A DNA stretch of 64,000 bases from Chitinimonas koreensis. GTDB taxonomy: Bacteria; Pseudomonadota; Gammaproteobacteria; Burkholderiales; Chitinimonadaceae. The notes under the pieces are model-generated. The model made no database searches. It was not told the origin of the DNA and saw only the letters and a list, made by a program, of their open reading frames with translations. Shown here in pieces: positions 26,896-37,258 of the stretch. The DNA lies in contig NZ_CP060704.1 of assembly GCF_014353015.1 (NCBI RefSeq), positions 3,745,001-3,809,000 of the forward strand, read 5' to 3'. Position 1 is the first letter of the stretch; each line of letters opens with the position of its first letter. The position numbers were made by a program, and so were the translations under genes.

Positions 26896-28541
26896 ATCCT
26901 GCCGGCATCCTCGACCTCATCCCCGCCCCGCTGCGCCGCCAATGGGCCGATAGCGGCCTCTACCCGCAGCAGACGGCATTCCAGATGTTCCGCCGGCATG
27001 CCGCGGAACGGCCGCAGCAGCCGGCCGTGCTGTCGCAGGGCGAAAGCGTCGGCTACGGCGAGCTGCTGGAGCGGGCGCGCCGGCTGGCGACCAGCCTGCG
27101 CCGGCTCGGCATCGTGGCCGGCGACGTGGTCGCCTACCAGTTGCCCAACGGCTGGCGCAGCTGCGCCATCGACCTGGCGGCCGCCGCATTGGGCGCGGTG
27201 GCGGCACCGTTCCCGCCCGGCCGCGGCCGGCTCGACCTCGAAGCCCTGCTCAAGCGCTGCCAGGCGCGCGCGCTGGTGGTGACGCCCGAGCACGGCGGAC
27301 TCGACCTGTGCGAACTGGTCGAGTCGCTGCGGCCTGGCTGCCTGTCCCTGCGGCTGCTGGTCGTCGACGGCCCGGCCCGGCCCGGCTGGCAGCAGCTCGA
27401 TGCGCTGCTGCAGGCCGAACCGATCGCCGATGCGGCGCTGCCCGATGTCTGTCCGGACAGCCCGGTGCGGCTGCTGGTCTCGTCCGGCACCGAGGCCGAG
27501 CCCAAGCTGGTCGCCTATTCGCACAACGCGCTGCTGGGCGGCCGCGGCCGTTTCCTGCGCAATCTGCACGACGGCGGCGGCGAATTCCGCGGGCTCTACC
27601 TCGTGCCGCTCGGCTCGGCCTTCGGCTCCAGCGCGACCTTCGGCGCGCTCAGCTACCTGGGCGGCTCGATCGTGCTGCTGCCCCAGTTCGACGTCGGCCA
27701 GGCGATCGCCGCCATCGCGGCGTTCCGGCCGAGCCACCTGCTCGGCGTACCGACCATGCTCCAGCGCATCGCCGCCGACCCGGCGCTGGCCGGCATCGAC
27801 AAGACCAGCCTGCGCGCCGTGGTGAGCGGCGGCGCGGTGGCCGACGAGGCCACCATCGGCCGCTGCCTCGAAGCGTTCGGCTGCGGCTTCGTCAGCTTGT
27901 ACGGCTCGGCCGACGGCGTGAACTGCCACAACCGGCCGGGGGATGGCAGGGAGGTGGTGCTGCGCAGCGTGGGCCGTCCCAATCCGGACGTTTGCGACAT
28001 CCGCATCGTCGACGAGGACGGCCGATCCTTGCCCTACGGCGAGGTCGGCGAAATCTGGGCGCGCGGGCCGATGAGCCCGATGCAGTACGTCAACGCGCCG
28101 GAGCTCGACGCCGCCTACCGCGATGCCGAGGGCTGGGTCCGCACCGGCGACCTGGGCCGCCTCGACGGACAGGGCTATCTGCAGCTGTGCGGGCGCAAGA
28201 AGGACATCATCATCCGCGGCGGCGCCAATATCAGCACGGTGCAGATCGAGCGGCTCGCCACCGCCCATCCCGACGTCGTCAGCGCCGCCTGCGTGCCGGT
28301 GGCCGACGCCGACCTCGGCCAGCGGGTCTGCCTCTGCCTCTACCTGCGCGAAGGCGCGCCGCGGCCGAGCCTGGCCGAATGGACCGATTTCCTGCGCAGC
28401 CGCGGGCTGGAGGTGCACAAGCTGCCCGAGTACCTGCGCTACTACCGGCAACTGCCGCTGACCCCGGCCGGCAAGGTGGACAAGCGCAGCCTGGCGCAGG
28501 ATGCCGCCGGCCTGGCGCCGTCGCAGGCGCAGCCATGCTGA
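26892..28541 (+). CDS. AMP-forming acyl/aryl-acid ligase (ANL superfamily)
   Basis: 549 aa. Motifs: P-loop-like LLVSSGTEAEPKLVAYSH, SLYGSADGVNCH, the core YRDAEGWVRTGDLGRLDGQGYLQLCGRKKDIIIRGG, and the C-terminal catalytic Lys in TPAGKVDKRSL. The start overlaps the CoA transferase stop (ATGA). In thioquinolobactin and pyridine dithiocarboxylate pathways a ligase of this kind adenylates the carboxylate that then receives sulfur from the carrier thiocarboxylate. The same role is predicted here. Substrate unknown; an aromatic or pyridine carboxylic acid is likely. Confidence 0.85.
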   Translation: MNPAGILDLIPAPLRRQWADSGLYPQQTAFQMFRRHAAERPQQPAVLSQGESVGYGELLERARRLATSLRRLGIVAGDVVAYQLPNGWRSCAIDLAAAALGAVAAPFPPGRGRLDLEALLKRCQARALVVTPEHGGLDLCELVESLRPGCLSLRLLVVDGPARPGWQQLDALLQAEPIADAALPDVCPDSPVRLLVSSGTEAEPKLVAYSHNALLGGRGRFLRNLHDGGGEFRGLYLVPLGSAFGSSATFGALSYLGGSIVLLPQFDVGQAIAAIAAFRPSHLLGVPTMLQRIAADPALAGIDKTSLRAVVSGGAVADEATIGRCLEAFGCGFVSLYGSADGVNCHNRPGDGREVVLRSVGRPNPDVCDIRIVDEDGRSLPYGEVGEIWARGPMSPMQYVNAPELDAAYRDAEGWVRTGDLGRLDGQGYLQLCGRKKDIIIRGGANISTVQIERLATAHPDVVSAACVPVADADLGQRVCLCLYLREGAPRPSLAEWTDFLRSRGLEVHKLPEYLRYYRQLPLTPAGKVDKRSLAQDAAGLAPSQAQPC

Positions 28542-29713
28542 CCCCGCTGCCTGCCGGCATGCCGAATGCCGCAGCGGTGGCTGCCGCCGAACTGGCGCAG
28601 GCCTGCCGCCGCTTCGTCGACCGGCACATCGTGCCGGCCGAACCCGCGCTGGCCGGCAGCGACGCCGACGGATTGCTGGCCGGACTGGCCGGCGCGGCGC
28701 GGCAGGCCGGCCTGTGGGGCGCCTTCCATCCCGGCGGCCGGCTGGATCGCCTGCAGGACTACCTGGCCGTGGCCGAGCAGGAAGGCCGCTCGGAATTCGG
28801 GCCGACGGTGTTCGGCAGCGACACCGCGCTCGACGCTCGGCTGCTCGAGCGTTACGGCAGCGCCGCCGTGCGCGCGCGCTTCCTGCCGCCGCTGCTGCGC
28901 GGCGAGGCGGTCGCCAGCTATGCCATGTCCGAGCCCGACGGCGTCGGCTCGATGCCCTCGACCATCGCCACCACCGCCCGCCGCGTCGACGGCGGCTGGC
29001 GGATCGACGGCCGCAAGTGGTTCATCTGCCGCGCCGACCGCGCCAGCTTCGTCACGGTGGTCGCCCGCAGCGGCGAGGACGGCGGCCGCGCCCGCCTGTC
29101 CATGCTGCTGGTGCCGGCCGATGCGCCGGGCTTCCGCATCGTGCGCGAGCAGGCCGTGCTCGGCCGCGTGCAGGGGCAGTGCGAGCTGGCCTTCGACGGG
29201 GTCCGGGTGCCCGACGACCACCTGCTGGGCGAGCTGCACCAGGGCCTGACCCTGATGCATTGGCGGCTGGGCCTGGGCCGGGTGCTGCGCAGCGCGCAAT
29301 GGCTGGGCCTGGCCCGGCGCAGCGTCGAACTGATGCTCGCCCGCATCGCCGCGCCGCGCGGCAGGCTGGCCGACCTGGCCGGCAAGCAGCTGATCCGCCG
29401 CCACGTGTTCGAGTCCGAACTGGCGATCCGCAGCGCCCGCGCCCTGCTGGCCGAGGCGGCCGGCCTGCTCGACGACGGCGGCGACGGCGAGGTGGCGGTC
29501 AACCTGGCCAAGGTGGCCGCCAGCCGCGCGCTGTGCCAGGCCGCCGACTCGGCGGTGCAGGTCTGGGGCGCCGAGGGCTTGTGCGACCGCTCGCCGCTGT
29601 CGGGCATCTACCGCGCCGCGCGGGCGACGCGCATCCTCGACGGCACCGACGAAGCGCTGATCAATGCCGTGGGCAAGCAGCTGATCCGGTCGGGCGCCGG
29701 GGTACCGGCATGA
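28535..29713 (+). CDS. Acyl-CoA dehydrogenase-family flavoprotein
   Basis: 392 aa, usual family length. Features: SYAMSEPDGVGSMPSTIATTARRVDGGWRIDGRKWFICRA (FAD/substrate signature), LAFDGVRVPDDHLLGE, and the C-terminal helical domain ending AARATRILDGTDEALINAVGKQL, with Asp-Gly-Thr-Asp where the catalytic Glu loop normally lies. It overlaps the ligase stop by 7 bases and its own stop overlaps the MFS gene, so it is fully embedded in the operon. It may oxidise an activated ring or chain precursor (inference). Confidence 0.85.
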   Translation: MLTPLPAGMPNAAAVAAAELAQACRRFVDRHIVPAEPALAGSDADGLLAGLAGAARQAGLWGAFHPGGRLDRLQDYLAVAEQEGRSEFGPTVFGSDTALDARLLERYGSAAVRARFLPPLLRGEAVASYAMSEPDGVGSMPSTIATTARRVDGGWRIDGRKWFICRADRASFVTVVARSGEDGGRARLSMLLVPADAPGFRIVREQAVLGRVQGQCELAFDGVRVPDDHLLGELHQGLTLMHWRLGLGRVLRSAQWLGLARRSVELMLARIAAPRGRLADLAGKQLIRRHVFESELAIRSARALLAEAAGLLDDGGDGEVAVNLAKVAASRALCQAADSAVQVWGAEGLCDRSPLSGIYRAARATRILDGTDEALINAVGKQLIRSGAGVPA

Positions 29714-30887
29714 CCTCCACCCTCGCGCCGGCCGCCGTCGCCCGCCCGCTGCTGCGCCTGCTGGTGGTCGCCGCCATGACGCTGCCGATGCTGATCCTCT
29801 ATGCCGTCGGCGTGCTGGGGCCGTCGCTGCAGCGCGACCTCGGCATCGGCCTCGCCGCGGTCGGCCTGCTGCCGATGAGCTGCTTCGGGCTGGCCGCGCT
29901 GCTGTCGCTCGGCGCCGGCCAGGTGGTGGTCCGGCTGGGTTCGCAGCGGGCGCTGGCGCTGCTGTTCGCCTCGGTCGCGCTGGCCTATGCGCTGCTGGCC
30001 GGCCTGCCCGGCCTGGGCGGCGTGATCGCCGCCATCGCCGTCTGCGGCCTGGCGCAGGCGCTGGCCAACCCGGTCACCAATCTGCTGATCGCCGAGCAAG
30101 TTCCGCCCGCCGAGCGTGCCGGGGTGGTCGGCCTCAAGCAGAGCGGCGTGCAGTTGGCCGCGCTGCTGGCTGGCCTGCTGCTGCCGACCCTGTCGCTGTG
30201 GCTGGGCTGGCGCGGCGCGCTGGCCGGGCTGGCGCTGCCGGCCCTGCTGCTGGCCGCCGCCGCCCTGGCGACCCTGCCGCCGGCCACCGCGGCCGGCCAG
30301 CCCTGGCGCTGGCTCGCGCCGAACCGCCCGCTGCGTCTCTTGATGGGCGTGCAGCTGTGCGCCGGCATCGGCCTGTCCGCCTTCGTCACCTACCTGCCGA
30401 CCTTCGCCGCGGGCGGGGCATGGCGCCGCAGTCGGCCGGCGCCCTGCTGGCCGCCTTCGGCCTGGCCGGCATGATCTCCCGCATCGTCCTGACGCCGCTG
30501 GCCGCCCGTTCGCGCGCCGAAGCGCGGCTGCTGTTCGGGCTGCTGCTGGCGGCCGCGCTGGCCGTGCTGCTGCTGCGGCAGATGGCCGCCGGCGAGTCGT
30601 GGCGGCCCTGGACCGCCGCCGTCGGCATGGGCCTGAGCGCCGTGGCCACCAATGCGATCGCCATGGGCCTGCTGCTGCGCAGCCCGGCCTTCGGCCCGAC
30701 CGCCATCGCCTCGGGCCAGTTGTCGGCGGCCTTCTTCGGCGGTTTCGCGCTCGGCCCGCTCGGCTTCGGCGCGATCGCCGCCGCGGCGGGCGGCTTCGCC
30801 GCGGCCTGGCAGGCGCTGACCGCCGTCCTGCTGGCCGGCGCGGCACTCGCCGCCTGGCTGGCGCGGCAAAGGCCGGAGCAGCCGTGA
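29710..30887 (+). CDS. MFS transporter (frame break near 30415)
   Basis: About 392 aa when restored, 12 predicted membrane helices (for example LLVVAAMTLPMLILYAVGVLG at the start and GLLLPTLSLWLGWRGALAGLALPALLLAAAAL split across later helices). One base is missing in the G-runs at 30411-30418. The second half continues GMAPQSAGALLAAFGLAGM. Start overlaps the dehydrogenase stop (ATGA). Located as in PDTC and quinolobactin loci, it is a likely exporter (or importer) of the product. Confidence 0.85.
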
Positions 30888-30942
30888 CGGCGGCTGGCGC
30901 ACTGCAACCCGACGAATTCTGACCGACCAAGAGGAGCACTCC

Positions 30943-31377
30943 ATGCATATCGACATCCATCGCGCCCTCGCCGCCGGCCTGCTGGCCGCGGCCTTGAGCG
31001 GGGCCGCCATCGCCGGCGATCCGGCGCAGGACATCCGCGACGTGATCGGCCGCACCTACGACAAGCCCGACGCCAAGGTGGACGTCGCGCCGGTGGTGGT
31101 CGAGCAGGACTACGCCGTCGCCGGCTGGCTGCAGGGCGAACGCGGCGGGCGCGCCTTGCTGCGGCAGCAGCAGGGGCAATGGCAGATCCTGCTGTGCGCC
31201 GGCGACGGCCTGCGCAGCGCCGACGGCCTGGTGAACGCCGGGGTGCCGGCCGCCGTGGCCCAGCGCCTGGCGGCACGGCTGGGCGGCGCCGAAAAGGGGA
31301 TCGACGCCTCGCGCCTGCACCTGTTCAGCCTGTTCGGCAACGAGGGCGGCAACGCCAGTCATCACGCCCATCCCTGA
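30943..31377 (+). CDS. Periplasmic protein resembling copper-uptake-system-associated proteins
   Basis: 144 aa. The signal peptide LAAGLLAAALSGAAIAGD is followed by a compact domain (IRDVIGRTYDKPDAKVDVAPVVV, DYAVAGWLQGERGGRALLR, WQILLCAGDGLRSA) and a His-rich end (ASHHAHP). GAGGAG precedes the ATG at 30943. The sequence pattern recalls proteins annotated as copper-uptake-associated next to TonB receptors; this is from memory of the family. The His tail supports metal contact. It is 18 bases before the first TonB receptor gene. Confidence 0.65.
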   Translation: MHIDIHRALAAGLLAAALSGAAIAGDPAQDIRDVIGRTYDKPDAKVDVAPVVVEQDYAVAGWLQGERGGRALLRQQQGQWQILLCAGDGLRSADGLVNAGVPAAVAQRLAARLGGAEKGIDASRLHLFSLFGNEGGNASHHAHP

Positions 31378-31395
31378 CCCGCTCCGCCCCCCACC

Positions 31396-33306
31396 ATGAT
31401 CAAACCGCACATTCTCTCCCGCTCGATCGCGCTGGCCCTGGCCGGCCTGGCGCACGCCGCCGATGCAGTCCAGGAACGCATCGAGGTGGTCGCCAAGCCG
31501 ATCGTCGAGGACAACCGCATCGACGACTACGCCGCCAGCTCGGCCGTGATCGGCGAGCGCCAGCTGCGCGACCTGGGCGCCGTCGACCTCGCCTCGGCGC
31601 TGCGGCGCGCGCCCGGCGTCCAGATCTCGCGCTACAACCCGGTCGGCGCCTTCGGCGGCGACCAGGGCGGCGCCGTGTTCGTCCGCGGCCTCGGGCTGAG
31701 CCGCCCCGGCAGCGAGATCAAGACCTACATCGACGGCGTGCCGTTCTACATGGGCCTGTGGAACCACCCGCTGCTCGACCTGCTGCCCATCAACGGCATG
31801 CGCTCGGTCACCGTCTACAAGAGCCCCAGCCGGCCGTCAGCGGCAACAACTTCGCGGCCGTCGACCTGCGCGCCAAGCGTGCGCTCGAAGACGGCCTGCA
31901 TGGCGCCGTGCGGCTGTCGGCGGGTTCCTTCGACACCGTGGTGGAACAGGCCGAGCTGCAGGGCAAGCACGGCGACGTCGATTTCTCGTTGGCGCAGGGC
32001 TACGCCCGCTCCGACGGCCACCGCAGCCATGCCGACGGCGAGCTGAAGAACCTCATGGCGCGCGTCGGCCTGCGGCTGGACGCGCACTGGCGGCTGGAGG
32101 CCGGCCTGGTCCAGGTCGACAACCGGGCCGGCGATCCAGGCGACGAGCGCCTGGCCAGCCCGGCGGTCGCGCCGCGCTACGACACCGAGGCGACCCTGCT
32201 CTCGTCCACGCTGCGCCATGCGCATGGCGACTGGCAGGGCGAGCTGCGGCTGTACCGCAGCCGCGGCGAGGGCAACTGGCTGGACCAGCCGGCGCCGGAC
32301 GGCGACACCTACAGCGATTTCCGCCTGAGCGGGCTGCGCTGGCAGGAACGCTTCAGTCCCTGGAGCGGCGGCGAGCTGCTGGCCGGCATCGACCTCGACC
32401 GCATGAGCGGCGAGGCCCGCTTCGCCCGCGTCGCACCGGCCCCCGCCAGCCGCTTCGAGGCGCCGGACTTCCGCATCGACTCGCCCTACCTGGCCCTGAG
32501 CCAGCGCATGGCGCTGGACGAGGACTGGCTGCTGCAGCCGTCGGCCGGCGTCCGCCACTACCGGCACAGCGACTTCGGTTCCGAAACGGCGCCGCAGGCA
32601 GGCCTGGCGCTGATCTCGAAGCGGCTGACGCTGTTCGCCAACGCGTCGCGCGGCGTCAACTATCCGGGCCTGGAGACGCCGCTGCTGGCCTCGCTGATCC
32701 CGCCGCTCGGCCAGAGCTGGAAGCAGCTCGACGCCGAACGGCTCGACCATGCCGAAGTCGGCTTCAAGTTCAGCCCCGACGCCGCGACGCAGCTGGACTT
32801 GAGCCTGTTCCAGGACGAAGTGAAGAACCGCTACGTGTTCGGATTCCCGCCCGAAGTGCCGCCGCCGCCGCAGTTCATCAACCTCGGCGCCTACCGCATG
32901 CACGGCGTCGAGCTGTCGCTGCGGCAGGCGCTCGGGACGGACTGGACGCTGTTCGCCGGCCTGACGCTGCTCGATCCCAGCATCGACCACCTGCCCTACT
33001 CGCCCAGGCGGTCGGCGACGCTGGGCCTGAACGGCCAGCTCGGCGGCTTGCGGCTGGCATTCGACGCGCAGTACCAGTCCGAGGTGTGGGCGCTCAACCG
33101 GGCGCGGCGGCAGGCGCGGTCAACGCCGAGCAGGTGGCCGGCTTCGCCGTCGCCAACGTCCGCGTCGCCTACCCGCTGGCGGCGCTGGGCCGCCAGGGCG
33201 AGCTGTTCCTCGACCTGGAGAACCTGTTCGACCGCCGCTACGGCTACCGGCCGGGCTACCCGATGCCGGGACGGTGGGGCGGCTGGGCCTGGCGGCCGGC
33301 TTCTAG
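31396..33306 (+). CDS. TonB-dependent receptor of the metallophore operon (three frame breaks)
   Basis: About 637 aa when restored. It has a signal peptide (SRSIALALAGLAHAAD), a plug with IVEDNRIDDYAASSAV, LASALRRAPGVQISRY and IKTYIDGVPFYMG, then the barrel ending LGLAAGF. Single bases are missing at CCCC 31824-31827, GGG 33100-33102 and GGGG 33276-33279. Restored joins read YKSPQPAVSGNNFAAVDL and LNRGAAAGAVNAEQV. It is the predicted uptake receptor for the metal-loaded product, by position (compare PdtK and QbsI). Confidence 0.85.
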
Positions 33307-33594
33307 CGTCCTGCTCCGCCCGGCGCCTTGGCCCGGCATCGGCGCCGGCATGCGCCGCGCGGCCGCCGGGACCGGCTTGCGACCATTTGCCGCAGGAAGC
33401 GACGGCGGCCATGGGCTAGGCTGCTCCGCCCTAGCCCGGGGCCGTTTCCGCGCGCCGGCCGTCGTGCCGCCGCAAGCCGCCCGCGCGGCGTCGGGCGATG
33501 GGCCCGCAGGCCGCCTGCGGCGCCCGATGCGGACCGGGCGCGGCCATCGCCCCGCCCGGCGCCGGTTTCCCGCGCCATTTCCCTGGATCAGAAG

Positions 33595-35671
33595 ATGAAT
33601 ACCCCGAAACTGCTCTGCCTCATGATCGCCTCGCTCCCCTGGCCGCCCGGGCCGCGGACGGCGAAGCGGCCGACCGGATCGAAGTGCTCGGCGCCCGCCT
33701 CAGCCATCTCGAAGCCGCCGCGCTCGGCACCAGCGACACCGCCCGCTCGCTGGCCGATCAGCCCGGCTACAGCGTGAACGCCGCGGGCGGCGTATCGGCG
33801 CTGCCGGCATTGCGCGGCCTGGCCGACGACCGCATCAAGATCCTGCTCGACGGCGCCGAATCGACGGCCGCCTGCGGCAACCACATGAACGCGCCGCTCT
33901 CCTACGTCAGCCCCGGCCAGGTCGGCAGCGTGCGCGTGATCCCGGGTCTCTCGCCGGTCAGCCTGGCGGCGACAACATCGCCGGCGTCATCGCCATCCAG
34001 TCGGCCGCGCCGATCTTCGCCACGGGCGAGGCGCCGCTCGCCGGCGGCGCGCTGACGCTGCAGTCGCGCAGCGTCGACCACGGCCTGGCGGCCAGCGCCT
34101 CGGCCAGCCTCGCCGGCGAGCGCCTGAGCATCGCCTACAGCGGCGCCACCAGCCGCGCCGACAGCTACCGGGACGGCAACGGCGACAAGGTGCTCGACAC
34201 CCTCTACAAGGCCACCAACCATGCGCTGACCCTGGCCGCCCGCGCCGGCGACGGCATCTGGACGCTCAAGCTCGGCGGGCAGGACATCCCCTACCAGGGG
34301 TTCGCCAACCAGTACATGGACATGACCCGCAACCGCAGCGCCTTCGGCAACCTCGGCTACGCGGGCGGCTTCGGCTGGGGCCGGCTCGACGCGCGCGCCT
34401 ACTGGCAGAAGGTGAAGCACGAGATGGGTTTCTTCTCGGACGAGCGCATGGGCATGATGCCGATGAGCACCGAGGGACGGAACGAGGGCTACCGCGTCCA
34501 GGCCGAGCTGCCGGCGGCCGAGGGCGTATTGCGCCTGGGCCACGAGCTGCACCGGACCCGGCTCGACGACTGGTGGCCCGCCGCACCGGGCTCGATGATG
34601 ATGGAGCCCGACCCTTACCTGAACATCAACGGCGGCCGGCGCGACCGGCTCGCTTTCTTCGGCGAGTGGGAAGGCAAGCTGGCGGATCGCTGGAGCGGCA
34701 CGTTCGGCCTGCGGCACGAATCGGTCCGGATGGACACCGGCACGGTGCAGAGCTACGGCTGCGGCATGATGTGCGCCGAGGACGATGCCGCCGCCGCGGC
34801 CTTCAACGCCGCCGACCGCGGCCGCCGCGACCGCAACCTGGACCTGACGCTGGTCGCGCGCCACCAGGTGGACGACACCTTCGGCTACGAATTCGGCGCC
34901 GCGCAGAAGACCCGCTCGCCCAATCTGTACGAGCGCTACAGCTGGGGCCGCGGCACCATGGCGATGGCCATGATCGGCTGGTTCGGCGACGGCAACGGCT
35001 ACGTCGGCAATCCCGACCTCGCGCCGGAAGTGGCCCGGACCCTGAGCGCCACGGCCGACTGGCGCGCGGCCGATCCGCGCGGCTGGCAGTTCAGCGCCAC
35101 GCCGTTCTACACCAAGGTGCGCGACTACATCGACGCGGACCGTCTCGGCACGTTCAGCCCGGTCGCCGGTTCCACCAAGGCGCTGCTGCGCTTCGCCAAC
35201 CACGACGCCACGCTCTACGGTCTCAACCTGGCCTGGCAGGCGCAGGCCTGGTCGTCCGGCGCCTGGGGCACCGGCACCCTCAAGGGCAAGATCGACTGGA
35301 CGCGCGGCAAGCGCGACGACGGCGGCGACCTCTACCACGTCATGCCGCTCAACGCGCTGGTCGCGCTGGCGCACAGCCAAGGCGCCTGGTCGGGCGAACT
35401 GCAGCTGGAGCTGGTCGCCCGCAAATCGCGCGTCGACGAACGCCGCGCCGAGGACGTCACGGCCGGCTACGGCCTGGTCAACCTGCAGGGCCGCTATGCG
35501 ATCGCCAAGCCGGTCGAGCTGATGCTGGGCGTGCGCAACCTGTTCGATCGCCGGTACGATCTGCCGCTCGGCGGCGTGAACCTCGCCGAGGCGGGCGCCA
35601 GCGGGCGCGGCCTCGGCCCGCTGGCGGGCCAGGGTCGCTCCGTCGATGTGGGGGTGGTCGTCAAGTTCTGA
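33595..35671 (+). CDS. Second TonB-dependent receptor, Met-rich, copper-receptor-like (two frame breaks)
   Basis: About 692 aa when restored. The signal peptide is repaired by one C at 33636-33639 (MIASLPLAARAADGEA) and the plug by one G at 33965-33966 (SLGGDNIAGVIAIQSAAP). The plug contains AACGNHMNAPLSYVSP, a Cys/His/Met cluster in the place where OprC/NosA-type copper receptors carry a C-x-N-x-M motif. The barrel is Met-rich (MGFFSDERMGMMPMSTEG; GSMMMEPDP). It ends in VVVKF with a C-terminal aromatic. Cu or Cu-complex transport is the best guess. The 288 bases before it show no gene. Confidence 0.82.
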
Positions 35672-35805
35672 TGCCCGCCAGGGCACGAGGGCTCGCCCCG
35701 TGCCCTGCGCCGGCCGCCACGATTTCCCCTGCCCGGCCTGCGAGCACCCTGCCCTGTCCGGCCGCCGCGACGGCGGGCCCGGCGAGTCGAACCGGAGAAC
35801 CTGCC

Positions 35806-37197
35806 ATGCCTGCCCAGCCGACCCCGGCCAGTCCCGAATCCGCCCTGTACCGCCGCGTCTGGCGCTGGCACTTCTATGCCGGCCTGGTCTGCCTGCCCTT
35901 CCTCGCCCTGATGGCGCTGAGCGGCGCGCTGTACCTGTACAAGGAACCGATCGAATCGCAGGTCTACGCCTCGCTGCGCTCGGTCCCGCCGACGCCGGGG
36001 CCGGCCCTCGACGCCGAATCGCTGGTCGCCCGGGCGCTGGCGGCCGAAGCCGGCGAAGCCGTGCGCTACGTCGCACCGGCGCAACCCGGCCGCAGCGCCG
36101 AGGTCGGCATCCGCACGGCCCGGGGTTCGCTCACGGTCTACCTCGACCCGGCCGGCGGGCGGGTGCTCGGCCGCCTGCGCGACGACCGGAAGCTGATGGA
36201 AGTCGTCAAGCATATCCACTCGCTCGAGATCGCCGGCACGGCGGCGAACCACTGGATCGAGGTGGTGGCCGGCTGGGCGATCGTGCTGGTCGTGTCGGGC
36301 GTCTTCCTGTGGTGGCCGCGCGGCCGCTCCGGCGGCGTCTACAGCGTGCGGGGACGGCCCGCCCGGCGCATCTGGTGGCGCGACCTGCACGCCGTCACCG
36401 GCGTCTTCGCCGCCGCGGCGATCCTGTTCCTCGCCGTCACCGGCATGCCGTGGTCGGCGTTCTGGGGCGAGCGCTTCGGCGAACTCTCCAACCGCTGGGG
36501 CGTCGGCCTGCCCAAGTACCTGTGGGGCGAGAAGCCGGAGTCCTCGCCGCCGCTGGCGAGCCTGGGCGAGGTGCCCTGGACGCTGTCGCGGGCGCCGCTG
36601 CCGCAGTCCGGGCCGCACGCGGAGCACGCCCCGACGGGGTCGCCGGCCCAGGCGCCGGCGGCCGGGCCGGCCGCGCCATCCATCGGGCTGAACGAGGCGC
36701 TGCGGCTGTTCGCCCGGCTGGACCTGCCCGCCGGCACGCCGGTACGGCTGCCGCGCGGTCCGCGCGGCGTCTATACCGCGACGCTGTTCCCCGACGACGT
36801 CCGGGCCGAGCGCGTCGTCCATCTCGACCGCTACTCGGGCGCCGTGCTGGCCGACGTCGGCTACCGCGACTACGGCATCGTCGGCCGCCTGGTCGAGTGG
36901 GGCATCAGCCTGCACACCGGCCGCCAGTTCGGCTGGGTCAACCAGCTGGTGATGCTGGCCGGCTGCCTGTCCATCGTGCTGCTGGCGGTCACGGCCGTGG
37001 CGATGTGGTGGAAGCGCCGCCCGCGCGGCCGCCTGGCCGCGCCGCCGCGCCGGCCCGGCGATCGCGCGGCGCTCGGCGCCATCGCCGTCGCGCTGCTGCT
37101 CGGCCTGCTCTACCCGCTGCTGGGCGCCTCGATGCTCGCCGCGCTGCTGATCGACGCCGCGGTGCCGCAGCGCTGGCACGAACGCTTCGGCCTGTGA
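35806..37197 (+). CDS. PepSY-associated TM (PepSY_TM) protein, putative metal-siderophore reductase
   Basis: 463 aa inner-membrane protein. Helices: HFYAGLVCLPFLALMALSGA (20-45), a second near 145-165 (WAIVLVVSGVFLWWP), a third near 195-215, and a C-terminal pair. Conserved His residues fall in WHFYAGL, HIHSLE, DLHAVTG and SLHTGRQFG, as in PepSY_TM proteins that bind haem and reduce Fe or Cu complexes. GGAGA lies before the ATG at 35806. Last gene of the block; it would release metal from an imported chelate (inference from family). Confidence 0.85.
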   Translation: MPAQPTPASPESALYRRVWRWHFYAGLVCLPFLALMALSGALYLYKEPIESQVYASLRSVPPTPGPALDAESLVARALAAEAGEAVRYVAPAQPGRSAEVGIRTARGSLTVYLDPAGGRVLGRLRDDRKLMEVVKHIHSLEIAGTAANHWIEVVAGWAIVLVVSGVFLWWPRGRSGGVYSVRGRPARRIWWRDLHAVTGVFAAAAILFLAVTGMPWSAFWGERFGELSNRWGVGLPKYLWGEKPESSPPLASLGEVPWTLSRAPLPQSGPHAEHAPTGSPAQAPAAGPAAPSIGLNEALRLFARLDLPAGTPVRLPRGPRGVYTATLFPDDVRAERVVHLDRYSGAVLADVGYRDYGIVGRLVEWGISLHTGRQFGWVNQLVMLAGCLSIVLLAVTAVAMWWKRRPRGRLAAPPRRPGDRAALGAIAVALLLGLLYPLLGASMLAALLIDAAVPQRWHERFGL

Positions 37198-37258
37198 GCC
37201 GAGGGCGGCCCGGCCCGCCGCGGCGACGCCGCCCCGACGACAGCGGCGCCCTGGCCGG

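Noticed and set aside
33307..33594. Possible cobalamin riboswitch between the two TonB receptors
   Set aside because: The conserved B12-box and core sequences are not seen; only GC-rich hairpins.
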